A stretch of 64,000 nucleotides of DNA from Melieria omissa (taxonomy: Eukaryota; Arthropoda; Insecta; Diptera; Ulidiidae), in the NCBI GenBank assembly GCA_963971225.1, contig OZ020267.1:87595648-87659647 (forward strand), read 5' to 3'. Shown one piece after another: positions 21,241 through 30,568 of this stretch. Both the position numbers and the translations under genes were made by a program. The notes under the pieces were generated by a model, which saw only the letters and a program-made list of their open reading frames with translations, did no database searches and was not told the origin of the DNA. The number at the start of each line of letters is the position of its first letter. Position 1 is the first letter of the stretch.

Positions 21241-21276
21241 GAAAAAAAATTCCTGCTCGAACCCCACACTTGACGT
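21241..21276 (-). other. Element A primer region, non-canonical
   Basis: Just inside the 5' LTR (element sense) the sequence reads ACGTCAAGTGTGGGGTTCGAG and does not begin with TGG, the complement of a tRNA CCA end. The block CAAGTGTGGGGTTCGAGCA is conserved at the same place in copy B. Priming by an internal tRNA region, a tRNA end offset from the LTR, or self-priming are all possible; none is shown. Confidence 0.4.
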
Positions 21277-21499
21277 TGTAATGAGCACTGGGATGGATTT
21301 AAGTCCTTTTGATATAAACAACTGTGTAAACTTTTAAGACAAACTTTATTTGCGTGTTCTAACAATGGCGTCACAAGTAAAAGTAAAAGTAAAGGACCAG
21401 CATGAACTTAGCTGCAAGCCCGAGTTGCCACACTGCTTGACAAGCCCAACCACAACAGGGTTGCATTCACCATGGCACCACCTCCACCAATACACTACA
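21277..21499 (-). repeat. Element A LTR (5' LTR in element sense)
   Basis: Partner of 16213-16435, same length, no difference seen by eye, followed by the target duplication AACG. Its transcript would run leftwards into the Gag-Pol ORF. Confidence 0.9.
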
Positions 21500-21578
21500 A
21501 ACGGTTCTTTAATTACGCAGCGTAGGTGGTTGAGAAATTTCAATAAGTTAAATTTTAATAATTAATATAAAATACAAT

Positions 21579-21722
21579 ATGAGTTGTTGCTTTATCGGTT
21601 GTCACAATACCCGTTCTATTTGCCATAATAGTGCGGTAACGTTTTTCTGTTTCCCCACAATACCCTTCATGCGTGAACGGTGGATTACTTTAGGATACGG
21701 ATTTTTAGGATACGGTTTTTAA
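21579..21722 (+). pseudogene. THAP zinc-finger N-terminal fragment (47 codons)
   Basis: ATG at 21579 opens MSCCFIGCHNTRS..VTFFCFPT..RERWITLG and stops at 21720-21722. The spacing C-x4-C, the FFxFP box and the ERW match the first half of a THAP domain, a DNA-binding zinc finger found in P-element-type transposases and host regulators. The later Cys/His pair is missing; the frame ends in a small duplication (ggatacgg repeated). Element A sits 80 bp upstream. Either a decayed P-type transposase or a broken host THAP gene exon. It is shorter than usual gene-calling cut-offs. Confidence 0.45.
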
Positions 21723-22490
21723 ACAGCAATTTGAAAACACAAAAAGAATGAATATTAGAAAGAAATAAAAAAAAAACAATTACATAATAATTTACCTTTA
21801 TATTAATTATTGCGTTGTTGCTTGTCTAACAGTCAATAATACTACTAAACAAAATGTACTAGTCACATTGAAATGTTCGTGTTTATTTAAAAAAAGATCT
21901 AAAAATCCTTAGAACCTTAAAAGGCCCTAATTTAGTATTACAACGAAGTGGCATCACGACCCAAGCTTTTGACAAATACGAGAAACGTCAATAAGCACGT
22001 TTAGTGTCAAAACAAATTACAGCGGTTCTACCTTCTATGTTTGTATCATGCTCCTTCCTGCCACTACCTTGTTTATTGTGCCATGGCCAGATCCGAGCAC
22101 TGGTTAGATGTGGTGCTGCCAGTAAAGCAGCCTAAAATGTTCTTGTTTTATAAATGCCCTTTGAAATAGCTATTATTAGAAATGTGATTGCTATTACTCT
22201 GGGTTAATTTTTTTATGTATTGTGATATCTATGGCAAATAATTTTCCAATTTTCACTCCTTTTGTCATACAAAACAAGGGTCCTCATTCTACGTGGTTTA
22301 ATTGTATAATTGTACTGATTAAAAATGTAAGTTTTCACGCCTTGATTTGATTTTGTATGTAGTGGATGTACACACACTTTGAAAAATGTTATTATATCTA
22401 TTACACTCTGACAGCGGAAAAAGTTTTGTTCTTAAAGTTTACATTGCATGATTTTTGGGAAAAGATCCGGCAACGTCGTTTACGAAGACA
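21723..22490. other. Non-coding interval
   Basis: No convincing ORF, repeat or RNA gene. A weak frame at 22366-22569 overlaps the MITE end and is not supported. Confidence 0.4.
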
Positions 22491-22498
22491 CTGCGGGC

Positions 22499-22762
22499 CA
22501 GTGTTGCCAGTTAAAAACTTTTTTCCGACCAAATTTTTTACCAAATCCGACCTCAACCGACCAAATTAAAATCTTTCATTATCTTTAGTCATTTTTAAAC
22601 TAAAATTTTATTTTATTTTATATTTTATTTTATAAATTTTGTGTACTAATGAAAAGATATTCACATCACAAAACGGATTGAAATTCGTGTAAGCAGACTA
22701 CCGGACCAATGTAAAAGTAGCGAACCAATTTTGGTCCGAAAAGACCAAAAGTGGCAACTCTG
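22499..22762. mobile_element. hAT MITE (264 bp) upstream of the proteasome gene
   Basis: Ends CAGTGTTGCCA.. and ..TGGCAACTCTG form hAT-type inverted repeats. An exact 8-bp duplication CTGCGGGC flanks it (22491-22498 and 22763-22770), the hallmark of hAT insertion. Subterminal text ttttttccgaccaaa matches the end of the hAT relic at 61329, so both belong to one family. The right end lies 78 bp before the proteasome ATG, so it occupies the promoter or 5' UTR. Confidence 0.92.
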
Positions 22763-22840
22763 CTGCGGGCTTTTTGTGGAATTGGCACTTTGGATTTGCC
22801 GAATCATTCCAATTGCTGTTAAAAATTTTGGCTTGTCACA

Positions 22841-23807
22841 ATGGTAAGAGAGTACTTAAAACATTTTATAATTAAATTCAACAAAATTGTTAATTTTTCA
22901 GTTTCGCAATCAATACGATAGCGACGTTACAGTGTGGAGCCCTCAAGGCCGCCTTCACCAGGTGGAATACGCAATGGAGGCAGTAAAACTAGGCTCTGCT
23001 ACGGTCGGTCTCAAAAATAGCGATTATGCCGTGCTAGTGGCTCTGCGTCGGGCAGCTTCGGAATTGTCCTCTTCGCAGCGAAAGATCATACCTATTGATG
23101 ATCACTTGGGTATTTCTATAGCTGGAATAACAGCAGATGCGCGAGTTCTGAGTAACTACCTCCGTTCAGAGTGCTTGAATTATAAATACGCATATGGTAC
23201 AAAGTACCCTGTGTCGCGTTTGATCACAGTGCTGGGAAATAAAATGCAAGCGACCACGCAGCGGTACGATCGGCGACCATACGGCGTTGGCCTGTTGGCG
23301 GCCGGGTATGATGAACAAGGGCCGCATATCTATCAGGTGGACCCATCTGCCAACTTTTTCAACTGTAAAGCCATGTCGATCGGTTCTCGTTCGCAGAGTG
23401 CACGTACTTTCTTAGAGAGGCATTTAATCGGAAAAGAAGGTTCCTCTTTCAATGGAGATAAGGGCGAACTGATTTGTCAAGGTATCCAGGCTATTCGAGG
23501 CTCGCTACCGAATGACGAGGACAGCGAATCATTGGTAATTAATTGACTTATTTTACCACAACGCTTGTATTAACACGGTTTGCGTTGTTTGTAGAATATA
23601 TCGGTTGCAATTGTCGGCAAGGACCAGCCGTTTAAAATACTAAGTGATGAGGAGAATCGCGAATACCTCAGCAAGGCAAAAGATAAGTGGCCGTCGGCAC
23701 CATCCCGCACCGATAACGATGATGACATACCGCCGCCCGGTGGCGATGATGAACCTGACCCCACTTCGCGCGACCCACAAGTGCTTGTTGCCACAATGGA
23801 GCGCTAA
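22841..23807 (+). CDS. Prosalpha6: Proteasome subunit alpha type-1 (three exons, 282 aa)
   Basis: Exons: 22841-22843 (ATG only), 22902-23534, 23595-23807. Introns of 58 and 60 nt have GTAAGA..CAG and GTAATT..TAG ends and leave the frame intact. The product is a non-catalytic ring subunit of the 20S core proteasome, which gates and holds the proteolytic chamber in cytosol and nucleus. Evidence: alpha-subunit signature [22 protein letters not shown] at the N-terminus, [40 protein letters not shown], and an acidic Asp/Pro-rich C-terminus ending LVATMER, with length as expected for the family (PSMA1). It is the only confident host gene here. Some residues differ from the usually very conserved protein, so a tissue-specific paralogue (testis alpha6T type) is an alternative; the two introns favour the parental gene. 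Confidence 0.93.
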
Positions 23808-23933
23808 TCGTATATTTCTAGATGGTATTCTTAGAGGTCCACTATTATTCTAAAGCTTCATTAGTAGCCTGCTAACAGGCGTGAAGGATCACAGCATTTT
23901 CTTTTGGACATGTAATTCGGGGATAATGTTTTT

Positions 23934-23939
23934 AATAAA
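23934..23939 (+). terminator. Poly(A) signal of the proteasome gene
   Basis: AATAAA 127 bp after the stop codon; the best placed signal for this transcript. Confidence 0.65.
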
Positions 23940-24484
23940 GCATTTAATTGGAGAACTTGATTAATCTCAATATCTGTGTCTAACACGTATAAGAAACGAA
24001 CCGTAACGTCACACAAGACCCACATTTTACGAAATCTACATGCGTACATATGCACTTTATTAATCGGGAATAGTCGGGCCTTACTGCAGTGGTTAAATTT
24101 TAACAGTAAAGTTCACAAAAGTAGTTCACCAGTTCTATTTATCCAATCACAGTCAACGGAATGCTCCCGAAACAAGTTAAATTACAATAAATATTTCAAT
24201 TTTTCGACGTGCTAAATGAAAACTCGTGAGAGAAAACTGTACAACAGACAACCTGTTATACGCAAATTTTCCCAAACTCCAAGATTTGAAACGGTCGCGG
24301 TGGTCGCATATAGCAGTATAGGTGTTGTATAGCAGTTTTTCTACAAAACTACATGCATTCATACAACAGAACCACAATGAAATGTTAACAATGTACAAAT
24401 TGTAAGTAATCTTGCCCCTTGCATCTTGTTGAAAAACCGCGTTGGCATATGTTTGACTTTTTTTAGGGCATAAAAAGAACACAT
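23940..24484. other. Non-coding, nothing recognised
   Basis: AT-rich sequence between the proteasome gene and the Harbinger relic; frames here lack motifs. Confidence 0.4.
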
Positions 24485-24801
24485 ATTCAGCCAAGAATCC
24501 GAATCGGATTGGAATTGGATTTGATTCCGACCGTCGGTGTTCTACATTTCGATTATCGGAAATATTTTCCGATGCAACCTTGTTCTCAAATCCGATTAAG
24601 TTGGAACGAATTTGGATCGGAAATTTGGTGTTCTGCATTCCGATTATCGGAAATTTTTGTCGAAACTAATCCGCTAAACCAAAAGCTCGTGGAATTGAAA
24701 TCGGAAAGCAACAAAACGAAAACAAATAACGAAAATGTAAGCAAATAAATGAAACATCGTGTTAAATAAAACTAATAAATTAATTTTTAATCACTGGAAA
24801 G

Positions 24802-24974
24802 CATACGACTGCTGACCAGATCAAAATGCTCTTGGACTTTATGGAGGAGAATGCGGACGTCGCGAAAGGTTTCTGCAAAGGCGACAAAGTCGAATTTGAA
24901 AATAAAGAAGTATTTAACGCAGTTGCTGAACGGGCAAGGACCACCAATAAAAAGTATAACGGGGTGGAAAAGGT
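24802..24974 (+). pseudogene. Harbinger Myb/SANT-like exon fragment
   Basis: Reads TADQIKMLLDFMEENADVAK..KEVFNAVAERARTTNKKY and ends at GAAAAG|GTGAGA, a good splice donor at 24974/24975. The pattern matches the Myb/SANT-like DNA-binding helper of Harbinger elements. No further exon is present before the transposase fragment on the opposite strand, so it is incomplete. Confidence 0.6.
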
Positions 24975-24994
24975 GAGAAGTAAATTAAATCAAT

Positions 24995-25255
24995 TCATTT
25001 TGTAAAATTTTCTTTAATCTTAGACCTGAGTTGATTGGAAAAGTGAAGTAAGAAGGAAGCTTTAGCGACCGGCGGTGGACCTACCGATCGTTGATAACCT
25101 CCTTCGGCAAGAAATTGCAAAGCCGTCGCCAATTTCAATTCTGGCGGAATGGAGCATTGCCGAAGAAAAGGTTTCACTTCGGTCAAGATCATGTTGAATG
25201 CTGCTTTGGTAAGGCGGTACTGAGCAATAAACCTTAAATAGGAAATTTTGAACAT
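24995..25255 (-). pseudogene. Harbinger transposase N-terminal fragment
   Basis: RFIAQYRLTKAAFNMILTEV followed by ATALQFLAEGGYQRSVG corresponds to the N-terminal region of HARBI1-like transposases, upstream of the catalytic core. The DDE core is absent, deleted between here and the Myb exon. Dead remnant. Confidence 0.7.
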
Positions 25256-25655
25256 AACTGAAATGACTTGTACTAGTTACGAAGAATAGCAATTCCATCG
25301 GATTGCTGTGGTCTCGCAAAATTCTGCGCTTTACTTTTTCAACGGCGGACTGCTCGTTCTCAAGCAATACTGCCAATAAAATAACCCAACTCATTAAATA
25401 AAATAAAAAATCTTACAAAATTTTACAATTTCCTTTTCCATTTGAACATTAAAAGCAAACAGCTGATTGAAGGTTTGGTAATTTGCTAATAAGCGGATTC
25501 GAAATAAACTTCGAATGTGACAATTCCGCTCGGATTGCACAACACCTCTTCAAATCGGAATCGGATTTCATTTCGATTTGAATCCGATTCGGATTCTGGA
25601 ACAGGGCTGATTAATTCTTGAGTTAAATTAGAATCAAAAACTGTGTGCTATTTAA

Positions 25656-25863
25656 CACGTTGAAGACCACATTGAAAAATCTTATTTCTCACATAGGGAA
25701 CCGGCATTTCGTCAATTTTGTTTGATTTAAAAAAAATTGTTTTAAAATCTACCGGTGTACAATCGGTCCCCAGGTAAAACATGTCGTGTGCCCACCCATG
25801 AGCCCGAGGGCCGGTAATGTTGTTGCGGAGTGACCCACTGGTGGGCATGCGGTCTTTAACGTG
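25656..25863. mobile_element. piggyBac-type MITE (208 bp)
   Basis: Flanked by TTAA on both sides (25652-25655 and 25864-25867). Ends CACGTTGAAGACC and, in reverse complement, CACGTTAAAGACC (12 of 13 matching). TTAA targets are the hallmark of piggyBac. No coding capacity. Confidence 0.8.
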
Positions 25864-26017
25864 TTAAAATATGCATATATAATAAAAATTTACTTTTAAT
25901 CCTTTTAAAAGAAGTTCAGGGTTATATAATACTATCTATACATACATACAGACAAATTTGTTTGATGTAGATCCTTAGCGCACCTTTATAAAAATGTCAA
26001 AATATATATATGTATAT

Positions 26018-26198
26018 TGTAGTGAGCGCTGGGATGGTTTTCAATTTTCTTTATTTAATCTTTTTCGCGTGTGTCGTCGATGGCGTCACAAAAGTAAAGA
26101 GGAGGAACAAGGGACCAGGATGAACTTAGCTGCTTTTACAAGCCCGAGTTGTAACAGGGTTGCATTCACCATGGCACCACCTCCACCAATACATTACA
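26018..26198 (-). repeat. Element B LTR (3' LTR in element sense)
   Basis: 181 bp, TGTAGTGAGC..ACATTACA. Compared with 37022-37202: ttttcaatttt/tttcgatttt, cttttt/ctttatt, aggatg/agcatg and gtaacag/gtaagag, near 3% difference by eye. Confidence 0.9.
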
Positions 26199-26524
26199 AC
26201 TCGGCCTAACCTGACATTCAATCGACCTCGATTGATTTTACAATGAATCTTCTTTTAGCTTATCATCTAAAAATTCATAATCTGTACATTCATCGCTTAA
26301 ATTATCATCATTCGTGTTGCCTTCTGAGTCCGTTTCAACTGATCTACCTTGAGGTTCCAACCATTTTCTCATTCTGAACGAATCAATAACATTGTTATAT
26401 GGCATCTGAGTAACCTGGCAATTTTCAACATCCGTAACAACATAACGATCATGACCTAATTGCTTACGAACTACATAAGGGCCTCTGTACTTCTGAATTA
26501 GCTTCTTATTTTTCCCTATCGTAG

Positions 26525-26951
26525 TGTTACGAATATTAAGTCTAGTGGGCTGTCACGTATCTCTGGATTGTGTGATTTGAAAATAAAACACAGTCAGTTT
26601 CTTAAACGCAGACAATAAAATACACCAACAGTCACTTTATTATTCACAGTTTACACTTTACTGTTCGTACACTTAAGTATTTGCTTGATTATTCCGTGTG
26701 GCAACTTCACTTGTCAAAACCAGACTGACTCGCTGTACCGCATCTGGCCACCTTTTATACTCTGTCCGGCCGTCGCGCAGATCGTTCTCGTACGTTGCCA
26801 GATTGGACTAGAAGTTTCCCTGATGACCGCGACCATCGTTGCCAGGTTGGGCTAAAAGTTACTATCGCGGCCGTCGTTGCCAGATTGGGTTATGGCACGG
26901 CACGTAGCGGCAGGGTTGCTTTGCACCGCGACAGACTGGCTCATCGTTACA
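26525..26951 (-). repeat. Element C LTR (3' LTR in element sense)
   Basis: 427 bp, TGTTACGA..TCGTTACA; matches 32136-32562 at every position checked. It contains two copies of the ~41-bp repeat that the solo LTR at 3603-4070 has in three. Confidence 0.93.
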
Positions 26952-26962
26952 CTGCCCACCAC
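26952..26962 (-). other. Element C polypurine tract
   Basis: Element-sense GTGGTGGGCAG sits between the pol stop codon and the 3' LTR, the place where plus-strand DNA synthesis is primed. Not perfectly purine. Confidence 0.55.
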
Positions 26963-29900
26963 TTAGACTTGTTCGTCCCGAACAAGTGCCGAGGCTCCGC
27001 TGTGATGAGGCGCCAGGCGCTCCAAATGGACTACCTTCAGCGTAGCGCCTCTATTGCTGCAACGTTGAATCCGGTATACCACGTCGTTAATCCTAGTCAC
27101 GACTTCGTAAGGTCCTTCCCATGACGCTTGCAGTTTCGGAGACAAACCTTTCCTCCGCTGCGGGTTGTAGAGCATTACTAGATCGCCTTCTTGGAACCCT
27201 GCTGAGTTGGCCCGTAGATCGTATCTGGCTTTCACCTTATCGCTGACCAGTTTGGTGCGGCTCCTTATAAACTGGTGAATTTCCTCCAGTTCCGCCCGCT
27301 TATTGACCACGTAGTCCGTCTTAGCGCCTCCCGTCGTGCTGACTACCCCGAACTTCAAGTCAGCGGGTAACCGCAACTCTGTGCCGAACACTGCCCGGGC
27401 TGGAGTGAGTGATGTCGTGTCGTGCGGGGCTGACCTATACGCCATCAGGAACAGGGGGATGTGCGTGTCCCAATCCTTTTGATTCCTGCCTACCACTTTC
27501 CGCAGGTATTCCTCCAGTGTCCGGTTAAAGCGTTTTACCATGCCGTCGGACTGTGGGTGCAAAGGAGTGGTACGCGTTTTCTTTATCCCCAGTAGCTCAC
27601 ACACTTCCTTGAATACCGCAGACTCAAAATTCCGGCCTTGATCTGAGTGCAACTCCAACGGAACTCCGAACCTGGCTACCCAGTTGTTTACCAGCTTTTC
27701 CGAGATCGTGGTGGCCTCCTGGTTAGGAATAGGGTACACTTCGGGCCATTTGCTGAAGTAATCCATTACGACCAGCACATATTTGTTGCCTTGGGTGCTA
27801 GTTGGGAATGGGCCGGCGACGTCCATAGCAATCCGCTCGAAGGGCGCTCCCACGTTGTACTGCTGCATGCGGCCTCGAGATTTTCTTGTCGGCCCTTTCG
27901 CGGCTGAACATCGGTCGCAGCTCTTAATCCACTCGGCTACAGACTCCTGACATCCTACCCAGTAGAATCGTCTTTTTATTTTGGCGACGGTTTTGGTGAT
28001 GCCTAGGTGCCCTCCACTGGAGTCGTTATGGTATGCCTCGATGACCTCGTTGATTCTGCTTTTCGGCACTACCATTAGAGGGTTGCTGGTACGACCATCC
28101 GCGCTCTCCCATTCGCGGTACAGGCAGCCTTCCTTCAGCCGCAGACTTTTCCACTGTGCCCAGTAAGCCTTAGCGATCGGGCTTTCACCAGCCATCTCCT
28201 GCCAGTCTGGACGTGCGCCTTGCTCCTTGCCTACGACGATTTTTGCAAGATCCGCATCCACGCGCTGGTCCTTTTGTAGCCTCTCCGCAGACCACTCTTC
28301 CTCTGGCATAACGCTTATCAACCGGACGTCCACTATCTGCTCTTTGCTCTCGGCTCGTGAGCACTGCCTGCATTCGACTTGGCACGGACGGCGTGACAAA
28401 GCATCGGCATTTCCATGGCTACTGCCCTTGCGATGTTCTATCGTGTAGTCGTAGCTCTGCAGTCGCTCGATCCACCGCGCCAATTGCCCTTCAGGATCTT
28501 TAAAGTTCAGGAGCCATCTCAATGCCGCATGATCTGTGCGCAGGCGAAACCTTTGTCCATACAGATATTTGTGGAAGTGTTTTACGCAGTCCAATACCGC
28601 CAGCAGTTCTCTCCGTGTCACACAGTAGTTGCGTTCCGGTTTCGATAGAACCCTACTGTAGTACGCTATCACTTGTTCCTGGCCGTCTATTATCTGTGAT
28701 AGCACACCGCCAATACTACTCCCGCTTGCATCTGTATCCAGCACAAACATCTCCCCAGGCACGGGGAAGGCCAGAATTGGAGCACTGCACAGTTTTTCCT
28801 TCAGACGTGCAAAAGCCTGTTCCTGCTCCTCGCTCCACTCGAAAGCTTGGCTCTTTTTCGTCAGTTTGTGCAAGCTGCTGGCTATGTTCGCGAATCCCGG
28901 AACAAATCGGCGGTAGTATGTACACAGGCCCAGGAAACTGCGGAGTTCGTGTAGATTGCGTGGTCGGGGCCACTCCTTCACCGCCGTGATTTTGCCTTCA
29001 TCCGTATGCACTCCGCGGGCGGAAACCGTATGGCCCAGATACTTGACCTCCTTTTGGAACAGCGAGCACTTCTTTGGGTTGAGTTTAAGCCCGGCTTTTT
29101 GTATCCGCTCAAATACCTCCTTCAGCTTTCCCAGGTGGTCGTCGAAGCTTTTACCCATTACGATTATGTCGTCGAGGTACACCAGACACGTCCGCCAATG
29201 CAGCCCTTTTAGCACGCGTTCCATTAGCCGCTCGAATGTTGCTGGTGCGTTGCAGAGTCCAAACGGCATGACGGTGAACTGCCACAACCCATCGCCAACA
29301 CTGAAAGCCGTTTTCTCCTTGTCCTTGTCTGCAAGCTCTACCTGCCAATAGCCGCTGCGTAAGTCGAGCGTGGAGAACCACTGCGTGCCTGACAGTGTAT
29401 CCAGGGTGTCATCGATCCGAGGTAGTGGATAACTGTCCTTCTTGGTCACATCATTGAGCTTCCGATAGTCCACACAAAACCGGGTACTGCCATCTTTTTT
29501 CTTGACTAGCACGACCGGCGAGCACCAGGGGCCCGAAGAAGGCTCTATGACCTTGTCTTTCTGCATGTTTTCGATCAAATTTGCGACCTCTTCCCTCTTG
29601 GCCAGAGGAACTCGTCTTGGCGGTTGGCGAATCGGTTTTGCACTTCCGGTGTCGATGTTGTGCTTCACTATGGCTGTTCTTCCGCCTGCTTCCGCCGCAA
29701 ATATTGACCCATAGTGCTGCAGGAGTGACCTCGCCTTCTGTTTCTGCTTGGCCGACAACTCGCTGCTCCACTGGTTCTCCTGCGGTATGGCGTCCATGCT
29801 AAACCCGCTCTTCTCATTACCTCCAGGCGGGCTACTCTCGCAATTGACCACTGCTACAGCTTCCTTACACTCGCCAATTACCTCATCTTTTCCGACATAT

Positions 29901-30568
29901 CTGGGTGCATTCAGGGGGTTCAGTATTCTGACTGGTATCCTTCCATTTTTAGGTTCCACTAATGTACGTCCGATGATGATGTTGTCGTGTCCTTGTTTCG
30001 GTGCTTCTACTACCCACAGCCGACTCGTCCCATCGTCCTCGTCCACCTTTGCCCACACAATCGCCTCAGAATTCGCTGGTATCCTCCTGTGTTGACACGA
30101 TAAAACCTTCCTTACCGCCACGCTTCGCTCATAGCCGGTGTGCAGCGGGAATTCAACGTTGGCATATCTCAGCACATTTTCCTTCAGGTCCAGCGTAAAA
30201 CCGTGTCTAATCATGAAATCCACGCCGATAATCACGTCGTCCATTATATCCGCGACGATGAACTCATGTTCCAGGCTGCTGGTGCCGATAGCAATCGTTT
30301 TTGTAACTTTCCCTCTTACCGGCGCGCGCTCGCCAGTCGCAGTCCGCAGCTGTATGCCATGCAGCGGTTCCCAGTTCTTCAGCAGCTTCCTCTTTATGAT
30401 CGAATATGACGCTCCAGTATCCAGTGTCAACACGAACAACTTTCCATCCATCCTTCCTTCAATTGTCAAGCTGCTGGGCTGTCGTTTCAGCTGTGAGACA
30501 AGGACGGTGGGGCGGCAGATTGTGGGGATCAGCTCACGCCCCTTTGGGCTGACCCGTTTTAGTTTAAC
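26963..30568 (-). CDS. Element C Pol (protease, RT, RNase H, integrase)
   Basis: Reached by -1 frameshift from gag at 30562-30568; the pol frame is open from about 30580 down to TAA at 26963-26965. Protease LTLDTGASYSIIKR lies soon after the junction; then RT (VDYRKLNDVTKKDSYPLPRI, FGLCNAPATFERLM, VYLDDIIVMG), RNase H (LDTDASGSSIGGVL), integrase zinc domain (HLGITKTVAKIKRR..CDRCSAAKG) and core with AMDVAGPFPT and LHSDQGRNF. The third catalytic residue, 35 residues after the second Asp, is Lys (DGMVKRFNRTLEE; codon AAA) where the family has Glu. A GPY/F-type tail (WEGPYEVV) follows. Long and unbroken, but this integrase should be inactive unless complemented. Confidence 0.92.
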   Translation of the reverse strand, partial: VKLKRVSPKGRELIPTICRPTVLVSQLKRQPSSLTIEGRMDGKLFVLTLDTGASYSIIKRKLLKNWEPLHGIQLRTATGERAPVRGKVTKTIAIGTSSLEHEFIVADIMDDVIIGVDFMIRHGFTLDLKENVLRYANVEFPLHTGYERSVAVRKVLSCQHRRIPANSEAIVWAKVDEDDGTSRLWVVEAPKQGHDNIIIGRTLVEPKNGRIPVRILNPLNAPRYVGKDEVIGECKEAVAVVNCESSPPGGNEKSGFSMDAIPQENQWSSELSAKQKQKARSLLQHYGSIFAAEAGGRTAIVKHNIDTGSAKPIRQPPRRVPLAKREEVANLIENMQKDKVIEPSSGPWCSPVVLVKKKDGSTRFCVDYRKLNDVTKKDSYPLPRIDDTLDTLSGTQWFSTLDLRSGYWQVELADKDKEKTAFSVGDGLWQFTVMPFGLCNAPATFERLMERVLKGLHWRTCLVYLDDIIVMGKSFDDHLGKLKEVFERIQKAGLKLNPKKCSLFQKEVKYLGHTVSARGVHTDEGKITAVKEWPRPRNLHELRSFLGLCTYYRRFVPGFANIASSLHKLTKKSQAFEWSEEQEQAFARLKEKLCSAPILAFPVPGEMFVLDTDASGSSIGGVLSQIIDGQEQVIAYYSRVLSKPERNYCVTRRELLAVLDCVKHFHKYLYGQRFRLRTDHAALRWLLNFKDPEGQLARWIERLQSYDYTIEHRKGSSHGNADALSRRPCQVECRQCSRAESKEQIVDVRLISVMPEEEWSAERLQKDQRVDADLAKIVVGKEQGARPDWQEMAGESPIAKAYWAQWKSLRLKEGCLYREWESADGRTSNPLMVVPKSRINEVIEAYHNDSSGGHLGITKTVAKIKRRFYWVGCQESVAEWIKSCDRCSAAKGPTRKSRGRMQQYNVGAPFERIAMDVAGPFPTSTQGNKYVLVVMDYFSKWPEVYPIPNQEATTISEKLVNNWVARFGVPLELHSDQGRNFESAVFKEVCELLGIKKTRTTPLHPQSDGMVKRFNRTLEEYLRKVVGRNQKDWDTHIPLFLMAYRSAPHDTTSLTPARAVFGTELRLPADLKFGVVSTTGGAKTDYVVNKRAELEEIHQFIRSRTKLVSDKVKARYDLRANSAGFQEGDLVMLYNPQRRKGLSPKLQASWEGPYEVVTRINDVVYRIQRCSNRGATLKVVHLERLAPHHSGASALVRDEQV

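Larger units (their letters stand above)
16213..21499 (-). mobile_element. Gypsy element A, complete (5287 bp)
   Basis: Two 223-bp LTRs, apparently identical by eye, flank one long ORF on the minus strand. The 4-bp duplication AACG (16209-16212 and 21500-21503) proves a complete insertion. Short LTRs, a single fused Gag-Pol ORF and integrase text such as DDRGTAFTS fit the Mdg3/Blastopia-like part of Ty3/Gypsy; this clade call is inference. With identical LTRs and an intact ORF it is a young and possibly active copy. Copy B (26018-37202) is an older relative with different LTRs. Confidence 0.92.
24488..25609. mobile_element. Internally deleted PIF/Harbinger element (1122 bp)
   Basis: Inverted ends CAGCC..AGAATCCGAATCGGATT; the left copy lacks about 6 nt present on the right. 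ATT flanks both sides (24485-24487 and 25610-25612). The left subterminal part holds a duplicated block (gttctacatttcgattatcgg and gttctgcattccgattatcgg). Inside are a Myb/SANT-like exon on plus and a transposase fragment on minus, the two proteins that Harbinger elements encode. Confidence 0.8.
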
